Below, piece after piece: positions 7,990 to 13,657 of a stretch of 14,919 bases of DNA. Within the stretch, counting starts at the first letter, position 1; each line of letters begins with the position of its first letter. Origin of the DNA: Fimbriimonadaceae bacterium (GTDB lineage: Bacteria > Armatimonadota > Fimbriimonadia > Fimbriimonadales > Fimbriimonadaceae); contig JAIBBE010000031.1 in NCBI GenBank assembly GCA_019694835.1, forward strand, positions 1 through 14,919. Reading direction: 5' to 3'. Under the pieces are notes generated by a model. The model was not told the DNA's origin. It did no database searches and saw nothing but the letters and a program-made list of their open reading frames with translations. The translations under genes and the position numbers were made by a program.

Positions 7990-9182
7990 TTGAGCACCTC
8001 CGCCAAAAAGCCTGACGCCCGGTATTGGGCGATCACGGCAAGTGAATATTGCTGCCTTGCCTCAACCAGTTCCTGTTCCACTTCCCTCAGTGCCCTCGTA
8101 GCTTCCAGCACGTCGATGAGTGTTCCGATCCCTTCGCCAAACCCCTTCTGCGACTTGGCGACTAGGTCCCGAGCCGAACCAAGGATGGATTCGTAGGTCT
8201 TGATCCTCTTACTCCGTGCTTCCAGCTCGATTTGCGCTGCCTCTAGCTCGCGCCTGGCTACGGCGAGCGAATCTTCGAGGAGTTTCTTCGCTGACTCGGC
8301 CCTAAAGCTAGCCGCTCGACTCTCATTTCTGGCACGACCGTGATCGAACAAAGTCCACGAAATTTGAACCCTGCCAACAAAGTATCCGGGGTCATTGCTC
8401 CAGGGCGATCTGACCAACTGCAGGCCAACTTCTGGCCGGTTCGAGAGTGAGGCGACCTTGGCCTCTGCCTTTGCCACCACCACGTCGGCCTGCAACGCCA
8501 AAAGGTCTGGCCGCTCAGCTACGTTGGCGTCCCTCAGAGCCTCGATGACCGCGTCAGATTCAACGCTGAGGGCGTCCGTGGGTACACCGATCAGGCCGGA
8601 GAGGCGCTTTGTCGCGGCAAGATAATCTGCCTGCCGTAGCTCACTGGACTGCTTTGCTCGCTCCAATTCGACACTTGCGCGGGTGACCTGTACTTCGGCG
8701 ATCTTGCCTTCTTCAAAACGGCGCTGTGTTGCCTTGAACAAACCTTCTGAAACAGTGACCAACTCAGCCGCCACTTCGCGTTGGTGCTGCGAAGTGACCG
8801 CGGTGACAAAGGCCGTGAGGACTTCGGCCTGAAGTTGACTGGCTTGTAGCCGGTACTCAGCCACGGCCCGCCTTGTCCCGGCATCACCAAGCGCGCGGGC
8901 AGATCGTCGCCGTCCGAATATATCGATGCCCTGGGTCAGCGCAAGATCTTGGTCTGTCGCGCCGACTTCCGAGCGGGACGAAGCTCCGAGAGAGAGTTCA
9001 AGTGGGGGAAATGCGCCAAGTGCATTTGCTTTTGAGATGGCCTCTTCCACCTTGAGCCGAGCGGACATCAGGGCTGGCCGATTCTTGGCGGCGAGTTTGA
9101 GGGCGTCCTGCGCGGAAATCTGTGTTTGGGCTTGGCAGGTCGTGGTTGCCAAGAGAATGAGATATGTGAGTTGCTTGTTCAA
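7986..9182 (-). CDS. czcC: TolC/CzcC-like outer-membrane efflux channel
   Basis: This is the outer-membrane exit duct for the CzcCBA complex. I place the start at TTG 9182-9180, giving 398 aa that begin MNKQLTYLILLATTTCQA, a good export signal, with GGAG 6 nt upstream. The longer reading from TTG 9212 adds ten residues, lacks a ribosome binding site and hides the signal peptide. The body shows the two-fold repeat of OEP proteins: long Ala/Glu/Gln-rich helices and two beta-strand motifs ending in F-x-x-GR (IDIFGRRRSAR and WTLFDHGRARN), as expected for a trimeric beta-barrel plus helical tunnel. Its stop overlaps the adaptor start (GTGA). It follows the Cys-rich gene after 41 nt that contain a strong hairpin. 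Sequence in this family is variable, so assignment rests on the domain pattern and operon position. Confidence 0.9.
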   Translation of the reverse strand: MNKQLTYLILLATTTCQAQTQISAQDALKLAAKNRPALMSARLKVEEAISKANALGAFPPLELSLGASSRSEVGATDQDLALTQGIDIFGRRRSARALGDAGTRRAVAEYRLQASQLQAEVLTAFVTAVTSQHQREVAAELVTVSEGLFKATQRRFEEGKIAEVQVTRASVELERAKQSSELRQADYLAATKRLSGLIGVPTDALSVESDAVIEALRDANVAERPDLLALQADVVVAKAEAKVASLSNRPEVGLQLVRSPWSNDPGYFVGRVQISWTLFDHGRARNESRAASFRAESAKKLLEDSLAVARRELEAAQIELEARSKRIKTYESILGSARDLVAKSQKGFGEGIGTLIDVLEATRALREVEQELVEARQQYSLAVIAQYRASGFLAEVLK

Positions 9183-9186
9183 GTTG

Positions 9187-9211
9187 TGCTCCAGTTTCAC
9201 GGGCTGGAGCA
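9187..9211 (-). promoter_or_regulatory. Perfect 8-bp hairpin covering the czcC ribosome binding site
   Basis: TGCTCCAG (9187-9194) and CTGGAGCA (9204-9211) are perfect inverted repeats around a 9-nt loop. In the mRNA the second arm contains the GGAG that serves the TTG start at 9182, so the stem would hide the ribosome binding site. It lies directly between the Cys-rich gene stop (9224) and czcC. There is no U-run, so it is not a standard terminator. It may lower channel translation or be an mRNA processing or stabilising element. Confidence 0.5.
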
Positions 9212-9223
9212 AAGAACGTGCGG

Positions 9224-9661
9224 CTATGCCAATAACACGAACAAGTCTCCAGCAGACGAAGAGTCATCTGCTAGAGTCGGTGGTCCGCGAAGAGAAACCG
9301 CTTGCGGTGGGCCAGTAGGTGGCGCACAGGTAGAGAACCAAAATTGTTGGACTGGTTCGCCAAGGACAGGAATGGACGGAACCTCTATGGAAGCAGGCAA
9401 GCAGGCGAACTCAATATGAAACCCCGGAGTTATGGTCAGGGAAGTCTGGGTTTGTGGCGTCTCACAGGCGCGAAGGCTGCAACAATCGTGACAGTCGCCA
9501 TGAAGAGTGGCGAGCCTGCTATTGGCGGGAGCCAGCTCCGTCGTCGCGGCACACTCTGTACACAGTTCGCCAGTTGGACGAACGTATTCCGAATTGCAAA
9601 AGTGGACTTGCGCGAACAAGATCGTGAGGAACAGGAAAGCCCGCCCTGTAAATCCCTTCAT
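9224..9661 (-). CDS. Small cysteine-rich exported protein, first gene of the czc block
   Basis: I do not recognise a named family. From ATG 9661 the product is 145 aa with an N-terminal hydrophobic export signal (about residues 6-20) and nine cysteines: Cys22, CxxC at 34-37, a HGDCHDCC cluster at 54-61, Cys66, Cys87 and Cys112. The C-terminal part is Pro-rich (APPTGPP, LRGPP) and ends in a short hydrophobic stretch. The Cys/His cluster suggests periplasmic metal binding, and small metal-binding proteins often accompany czc/cus operons (the CusF idea), but this one shows no CusF, CzcE or CopK motif that I can see. The same frame opens further upstream to ATG 9814 inside a palindrome; that extension looks non-coding. 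ATG 9679 is an alternative start; neither has a clear ribosome binding site. It precedes czcC by 41 nt in the same orientation. Confidence 0.72.
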   Translation of the reverse strand: MKGFTGRAFLFLTILFAQVHFCNSEYVRPTGELCTECAATTELAPANSRLATLHGDCHDCCSLRACETPQTQTSLTITPGFHIEFACLPASIEVPSIPVLGEPVQQFWFSTCAPPTGPPQAVSLRGPPTLADDSSSAGDLFVLLA

Positions 9662-9690
9662 CGCAGCCCAAAAGCCCATGCCGGTTTCAT
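9658..9690 (-). CDS. Possible 10-codon leader peptide overlapping the Cys-rich gene start
   Basis: ATG at 9690-9688 opens a frame of ten codons (MKPAWAFGLR) that stops at TGA 9660-9658, overlapping ATG 9661 of the Cys-rich gene as ATGA. This arrangement could couple translation and would explain the missing ribosome binding site of the Cys-rich gene. The leader itself has only a weak GGAA-like site 10 nt upstream. Short ORFs of this size occur by chance, so this is tentative. Confidence 0.22.
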   Translation of the reverse strand: MKPAWAFGLR

Positions 9691-9839
9691 TTTGACATGT
9701 TTCCGAGCAGGTTCGCGCACGATGCCTATACGCGATGCCGCGCATTGCAGGGATCACAAGTCCACTTTGAGGTATCACCGCGCCGCTGATGCAAGTGTTC
9801 GGACGTCCGAACATGTTCCCTGACTACCGAGGGGGGGGG
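9662..9839. other. 178-bp intergenic region between copA and the czc block
   Basis: The region contains the 18-bp palindrome, a run of nine G (9831-9839, C on the transcribed strand) touching the copA stop codon, and the tentative leader ORF. I see no gene of normal size and no clear copA terminator. A promoter for the czc block is expected here from the spacing, but no good sigma70 match was found. Confidence 0.6.
9796..9813. promoter_or_regulatory. Perfect 18-bp palindrome, candidate operator ahead of the czc block
   Basis: TGTTCGGACGTCCGAACA reads the same on both strands. A second palindrome, GAACATGTTC (9809-9818), overlaps it, so three copies of the half-site TGTTC/GAACA lie in 23 bp. 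It sits in the 178-bp gap between the copA stop (9842-9840) and the Cys-rich gene (9661), about 135 bp upstream of the latter. It differs from the CsoR operators of this window. No T-run follows on either strand, so a Rho-independent terminator is unlikely. I could not assign a convincing -35/-10 pair nearby. Confidence 0.55.
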
Positions 9840-12077
9840 TTACACGGCCTTCCGTAGGCGCAGGGAGTTGAGGATCACTGAGACGCTGGATAGGGCCATA
9901 GCTGCGGCCGCAAGCATCGGGTTCATTTTGCCGATCGCGGCGAGTGGAATCATGACCACGTTGTAGCCGAAAGCCCAAAAGAGGTTCCAGTGGATTGTAT
10001 TCATTGTCGCTTTAGAAAGCCGGATGGCCTGAACCACGCCTCGAAGGTCCTGACGTAGGAGCGTGATGCCGGCAGTTTCCATTGCAATGTCTGTTCCTGA
10101 ACCCATGGCAATTCCAAGGTCGGCTTGGGCAAGCGCAGGCGCGTCGTTGATGCCATCTCCGACCATCGCGGTTGTCCCGTGCAGTTGATAGCGTTTGACG
10201 ACTTCGGCTTTTTCCGCCGGGAGAACTTGGGCTTCGGCGGTTTGGATTCCTACCCGTTGGGCGATGGACATTGCGGTCTGCCGGTTGTCTCCCGTGACCA
10301 TGACGGGCGTGATTCCAAGACCCCGGATCTCTTCAACCGCTTGTGCGCTGAATTCGCCGATGGGATCCGCCACGGCTAGAATCCCTTCAATTCGGCCATC
10401 AACCGTTAGAATGACGGTCGTTTCGCTCTGTGCTTCGTGACGCGAGATCAGCTCTTTCAACTCGTTGTTGAGAGCGACACCGCTTTCTTCGAGCGAGCGA
10501 GGGGAACCAACGACAACCGTCTTACCTTGCACGATGGCGGAAACCCCTCGGCCACTGTGAGAAGTAAAGGAATCTGGATCCGGAACTGAAACGGAGGTTC
10601 TCGCCCCTTCGACGATTGCCTTGGCCACAGGATGCTCGGACCGTAGTTCGGCCGATGCCGCTAGAGTCAGGACAGAGTCTTTTTTCAAGGTCCCGACTGG
10701 CTCGACTCCGGTCAACACGGGTCTGCCTTTGGTGATCGTACCGGTCTTGTCAAGCAGCACCGTCCGAACACTGCCAGCCTTCTCAAGTACGGCACCGTCT
10801 TTGATGAGCACACCGAGTTCAGCTCCCCTGCCGGTTCCAACCATGATGGCAGTCGGAGTCGCAAGGCCGAGAGCACAAGGGCAAGCGATGACCAGCACGG
10901 CAACGGCTGGAACGAGCGAGTCCGCAATGCTGGATCCTCTCAACACCCATATCGCAAACGTGGCCATGGCGACCAAGATGACGATCGGAACGAAAATAGC
11001 CGACACCTTGTCCGCAAGTTTCTGAACGGGGGCTTTGGAACCTTGAGCTCGTTCCACCATCCGTATGATCTGTGACAGAGCAGTGTCTTTTCCGACTTTG
11101 GTGGCCTTGTAGAGCAGGGAGCCAGAATTGTTCAGAGTTGCACCCGTCACAAAGTCCCCAGCGCCTTTCTTCACGGGCACCGGCTCACCGGTGAGCATCG
11201 ATTCATCGACGTAGCTTTCACCTTCCTCGACAATTCCATCTACCGCGATCTTTTCGCCTGGTCGGACTCGAATGAGCGTTCCGACGTTAAGATGCTCCAC
11301 CGGATGTTGTTCCTCGGATCCGCCTGGAGTGACGACGGTCGCCATTTTCGGGGCGAGCCCAACGAGTTTCTGAATCGCTCCGGACATCCTCGTTTTAGAT
11401 TTGGATTCAAGGAATTTGCCTACGAGGATCAGAGTCACGATCACCGCGCCGGTTTCGAAGTAGACGTGCTCACTTTGAATGTGAGAGTGCCCCCGGAAAG
11501 CAATCACAGAATAGACGCTGAAAATCCACGAGGCTCCTGCGCCGAGGGCAACCAGGGAGTCCATGGTTGCCGTGAAGTGCGTAAGCCCCTTCCAAGCCGA
11601 GACAAAAAACTGCCGTCCATTCCAAAAGATAACCGGAGTCGATAGTGCAAGCAGGATCCAGTTGGCCAGTTCGGGCCTTGGGTGCCAGAGCATGGAGAGA
11701 AGGAAAACTGGAGCGGTGAGCAAGATGGCCACAAGCAGGTTCTTCTGCATAGAGTCGATCTGTTCTTTCGACTCGAGCGCGAGATGCTCCGAATGTTCGC
11801 CATGATGCTTGTGAGGATCTTCATGTGCCCCTCCTACAACTCCTTGGTATAGATTGGCTTGGTACCCTGCACTCGACACTGCCTTGGCCAAGGTTTCGAC
11901 AGGTACACCGGTGTGCATCACGTCGGCCCGCTCAGTAGCGAAATTGACACTCGCCTCGATGACGCCAGGAACATTAGCAAGTGCCTTTTCGACCCGGCGC
12001 ACACAGGAAGCGCAAGTCATCCCTTCAATTTTGAGTTCAGATCTTATGTGGTCCGCGTGGTGGTCGGAGTGTTCCAT
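9840..12077 (-). CDS. copA: Cu(I)-exporting P1B-1 P-type ATPase CopA
   Basis: This 745-aa inner-membrane pump exports cuprous ions from the cytoplasm using ATP. One N-terminal metal-binding domain carries GMTCASC (Cys22, Cys25). It is followed by a His-rich linker (about 84-98, [14 protein letters not shown]) and a second His cluster at the extreme N-terminus (HSDHHADH). The core shows actuator TGE (296-298), membrane site CPC (399-401), phosphorylation Asp443 in DKTGT, HP (482-483) and GDGINDAP (640-647). YN (705-706) and M-x2-SS (727-731) in the last two helices are the known Cu(I) signature, so the metal assignment is strong. It starts two bases after the copZ stop, implying coupled translation, and is the last gene of the csoR-copZ-copA operon. 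Expression is expected to rise when CsoR binds Cu(I) and leaves its operator. Confidence 0.97.
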   Translation of the reverse strand: MEHSDHHADHIRSELKIEGMTCASCVRRVEKALANVPGVIEASVNFATERADVMHTGVPVETLAKAVSSAGYQANLYQGVVGGAHEDPHKHHGEHSEHLALESKEQIDSMQKNLLVAILLTAPVFLLSMLWHPRPELANWILLALSTPVIFWNGRQFFVSAWKGLTHFTATMDSLVALGAGASWIFSVYSVIAFRGHSHIQSEHVYFETGAVIVTLILVGKFLESKSKTRMSGAIQKLVGLAPKMATVVTPGGSEEQHPVEHLNVGTLIRVRPGEKIAVDGIVEEGESYVDESMLTGEPVPVKKGAGDFVTGATLNNSGSLLYKATKVGKDTALSQIIRMVERAQGSKAPVQKLADKVSAIFVPIVILVAMATFAIWVLRGSSIADSLVPAVAVLVIACPCALGLATPTAIMVGTGRGAELGVLIKDGAVLEKAGSVRTVLLDKTGTITKGRPVLTGVEPVGTLKKDSVLTLAASAELRSEHPVAKAIVEGARTSVSVPDPDSFTSHSGRGVSAIVQGKTVVVGSPRSLEESGVALNNELKELISRHEAQSETTVILTVDGRIEGILAVADPIGEFSAQAVEEIRGLGITPVMVTGDNRQTAMSIAQRVGIQTAEAQVLPAEKAEVVKRYQLHGTTAMVGDGINDAPALAQADLGIAMGSGTDIAMETAGITLLRQDLRGVVQAIRLSKATMNTIHWNLFWAFGYNVVMIPLAAIGKMNPMLAAAAMALSSVSVILNSLRLRKAV

Positions 12078-12079
12078 CC

Positions 12080-12331
12080 TTAACAGTCCTCACAAAGGCC
12101 GGGAGCCCTGTTGGAACTAGGAGCTGAAGCTTCCGCGATTCGGGCCGAGTAGCCTTCAGACTGGACGGCTTCGATAAGGTCTGCGGGTTCGACAGTCCCT
12201 TCGATGACGGCCTGCTGGACATCAAGTTCCACTGAAGCGGATTCGACTCCAGGAACTGATTCGAGTGCCGCTTTGACGTGAGCGACGCAATTGCCGCAAC
12301 TCATTCCTTCAATTCTTAATTTTGTTGTCAT
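12080..12331 (-). CDS. copZ: CopZ-like copper chaperone with an extra C-terminal CxxC
   Basis: This 83-aa cytoplasmic protein is a single heavy-metal-associated domain. GMSCGNC (Cys12, Cys15) is the Cu(I) loop, and the ferredoxin-like fold covers about residues 1-66. By family knowledge it hands Cu(I) to the CopA metal-binding domain and may pass it to CsoR. A Ser/Ala/Pro-rich tail of about 17 residues ends in CEDC (Cys80, Cys83), giving a second potential metal-binding pair at the very C-terminus; common CopZ proteins are about 68-70 aa and lack this. It lies 24 nt after csoR, with a CsoR-like operator in that gap, and 2 nt before copA. GAGG lies 10 nt upstream of the ATG, a rather long spacing. 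Confidence 0.92.
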   Translation of the reverse strand: MTTKLRIEGMSCGNCVAHVKAALESVPGVESASVELDVQQAVIEGTVEPADLIEAVQSEGYSARIAEASAPSSNRAPGLCEDC

Positions 12332-12338
12332 TTCGCTG

Positions 12339-12354
12339 ATACCTCATAGGGTAT
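12339..12354. promoter_or_regulatory. Second CsoR-like operator, inside the csoR-copZ gap
   Basis: ATACC-TCATAG-GGTAT is an inverted repeat matching the outer five bases per side of the main operator (TATACCC-N4-GGGTATA), with the inner position kept on only one side. It occupies most of the 24-nt gap and overlaps the weak ribosome binding site of copZ. It could tune copZ-copA transcription separately from csoR or act as a roadblock. The match is weaker than the main site. Confidence 0.5.
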
Positions 12355-12355
12355 G

Positions 12356-12646
12356 TCAGCGGACAAGCCGAGAGAGGGTGACGCGAAGCTCATCGATGAG
12401 TTCATCGGGACTCATTGATTTTGCTTTCTCGTGCTCGGTCTCACAGCCGTGGCCAACAATGCATGTCTGGACGTGGTTCGCGGCGATTTCAGCTCCAATT
12501 TGCTCAAGAGCCGACCGTGTGGCCGCCAGTTGGGTGAGAACGTCCGCACAGTACTGGCCTTCTTGGACCATCCTGCGCAGACCCCTCACCTGACCTTCAA
12601 CCCTTGCCAACCTGCGGTCAATCGCTTTTGTCGATTCGCCGTCCAT
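12356..12646 (-). CDS. csoR: CsoR-family Cu(I)-sensing transcriptional repressor
   Basis: This 96-aa all-helical DNA-binding repressor of the CsoR/RcnR family has the Cu(I) triad Cys33, His58 and Cys62. The spacing (25 and 4 residues) is identical to Cys36/His61/Cys65 of Mycobacterium tuberculosis CsoR, so copper sensing is well supported over nickel (RcnR), formaldehyde (FrmR) or sulfide (CstR) sensing. The N-terminal helix has the family sequence RRLARVEGQVRGLRRM. I chose ATG 12646-12644. The longer reading from GTG 12664 would begin inside the operator and upstream of the predicted transcription start. The ATG follows TATAAT by 6 nt, so the mRNA may be leaderless. It heads the csoR-copZ-copA operon and probably represses itself together with both downstream genes. 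Confidence 0.95.
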   Translation of the reverse strand: MDGESTKAIDRRLARVEGQVRGLRRMVQEGQYCADVLTQLAATRSALEQIGAEIAANHVQTCIVGHGCETEHEKAKSMSPDELIDELRVTLSRLVR

Positions 12647-12652
12647 TTCCTC

Positions 12653-12672
12653 ATTATACCCCACCGGGTATA
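12653..12672 (-). promoter_or_regulatory. CsoR operator overlapping the -10 box of the copper operon
   Basis: TATACCC (12655-12661), four bases, then GGGTATA (12666-12672) form an inverted repeat of the TACCC-N4-GGGTA type bound by CsoR proteins. On the minus strand the repeat runs directly into TATAAT (12658-12653), a perfect -10 hexamer sharing four bases with the operator. Bound CsoR would block polymerase. No good -35 lies at 16-18 nt spacing; TTGGAA occurs at 22 nt, which is too far. Confidence 0.8.
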
Positions 12673-12698
12673 TGGGGCGGTTCCAACAGTAGTTGGGG

Positions 12699-13280
12699 CT
12701 ATTTCACCTGCTTCTTGAGACTGATAACGCCCCGGTCGACGGCTTTGCGGACATAGCCTTTGAGCACTTCGCTGTGAGCCGTGTCCACGTGTCTGCCACG
12801 CCCCATGAAATGGGACCAGTCTCCATCGCCCCATGTCAGGTCACCTTTGACTTCCGCAACCGTTTTGCCGGATGCATCCGTAAGGCTGAACCGGTAGTCC
12901 ATGAACTTGCCGTGCTTGTACTGGTTATCCCAGTGAGACATGTCTGCAGCATGAGTGAGTGGGACATTTAAGGTCGCGTGGAGAAGAAGGGTGCCTGGAA
13001 CGAGTTTGTTTGTGCCAATCGGTGTGGCTTTTCCGGCCAAGTGATTCCCAGGTACAGATCGCGCCATCCATTTGTCGAACTGTGCGCTCAACTCTTTTCG
13101 GAGTTCTGGCTCGTTGATCGGGAACTGCGCCTTTTGTCCTTGAATGGTCAAATTGTTGATGACCACCGGTTCAAAGTAGACCTGCTCGGGCTTGGCTGCT
13201 TGGGCATGGACAGAAGCACCGATTGCGGTGAAAATCAGCAATGCCGAGCAAGCCCGAATCGGAAATGGCGCGCGTTTCAT
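12699..13280 (-). CDS. Exported 193-aa protein of unknown function
   Basis: I do not recognise the family. The N-terminus (MKRAPF followed by a hydrophobic stretch to ASVHAQA, residues about 9-28) is a classical Sec signal with cleavage near Ala26-Gln27 or Ala28. The mature part has no cysteine. It is rich in His, Trp and Met in its middle (HAADMSHWDNQYKHGKFMDY, about 110-129) and again at about 149-167 (WGDGDWSHFMGRGRHVDTAH), so it could bind copper through His/Met, though this is inference. Its ATG overlaps the cupredoxin stop by 4 nt, which puts it in the RND-cupredoxin operon as its last gene. A 5-bp hairpin (12683-12696) lies just after its stop but has no U-run. The csoR promoter follows within 50 nt. 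Confidence 0.85.
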   Translation of the reverse strand: MKRAPFPIRACSALLIFTAIGASVHAQAAKPEQVYFEPVVINNLTIQGQKAQFPINEPELRKELSAQFDKWMARSVPGNHLAGKATPIGTNKLVPGTLLLHATLNVPLTHAADMSHWDNQYKHGKFMDYRFSLTDASGKTVAEVKGDLTWGDGDWSHFMGRGRHVDTAHSEVLKGYVRKAVDRGVISLKKQVK

Positions 13281-13657
13281 TTGACGACGACCTTGCCTTG
13301 GTACATGTTCATCGGGCAGGAAAACGCGAGCTCACCGGCTTTGTCTGGAGTGAACTTAAACGTCACGGTTTGACCTTGCTTTACGGTCTGTTTCTGCTTC
13401 AGGCTCTTGAATTCAATAGTCGCACCGCAACCCATCTTGGCTCCGCCCTTGAAGGTGATGGCCACGGGAACTCCCTTTTTTACGGAGATTGCCGATGGGG
13501 TGTATTTGCCTTCGGCGACCGTGACCGTCAGGGTCTGGACTCCTTTCACGGTCTTGGCCGGGACCGGCGCGTCTTGGTGATGCCCTTCGTGCTGAAAAGC
13601 AAAAGCGGTGGTGCTCATAAGAGCGGCGACGACGAGAATGGTTGTGCTTTGTTTCAT
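13277..13657 (-). CDS. Secreted cupredoxin-fold protein, likely periplasmic copper binder
   Basis: This 126-aa protein has a signal peptide (about residues 1-20, ending AFA) and a short His stretch after it (HEGHH, 23-27). The rest is a single small Greek-key beta-sandwich of the cupredoxin type. The metal-site motifs are MGCG (Cys77) and the C-terminal FSCPMNMYQGKVVV (Cys114, Met116, Met118). Classical blue copper proteins use two His, a Cys and a Met; here both expected His positions are missing and a Cys/Cys/Met set remains, which resembles the cupredoxin-like proteins found next to metal efflux genes. It may bind Cu(I) and feed the adjacent RND pump, as CusF does for CusA; this is inference. 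AAGGAAG lies 7 nt before the ATG, and the start overlaps the RND stop as ATGA. Confidence 0.85.
   Translation of the reverse strand: MKQSTTILVVAALMSTTAFAFQHEGHHQDAPVPAKTVKGVQTLTVTVAEGKYTPSAISVKKGVPVAITFKGGAKMGCGATIEFKSLKQKQTVKQGQTVTFKFTPDKAGELAFSCPMNMYQGKVVVK

Noticed and set aside
9183..9212. TTG 9212 or GTG 9200 as start of the TolC-like gene
   Set aside because: Neither has a ribosome binding site, both lie in a hairpin, and both push the signal peptide away from the N-terminus. TTG 9182 with GGAG 6 nt upstream fits better.
9796..9813. Palindrome as Rho-independent terminator of copA
   Set aside because: No T-run follows on either strand, and the perfect symmetry leaves almost no loop; an operator is more likely.
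9662..9814. N-terminal extension of the Cys-rich protein to ATG 9814
   Set aside because: The extension begins inside the 18-bp palindrome, has no ribosome binding site and places 51 residues before a good signal peptide.
9809..9818. GAACATGTTC as a Gram-positive-type LexA (SOS) box
   Set aside because: The LexA site needs four bases between GAAC and GTTC; here there are two.
12647..12664. GTG 12664 as csoR start (102-aa form)
   Set aside because: It falls inside the operator and upstream of the TATAAT box, so it would not be in the transcript.
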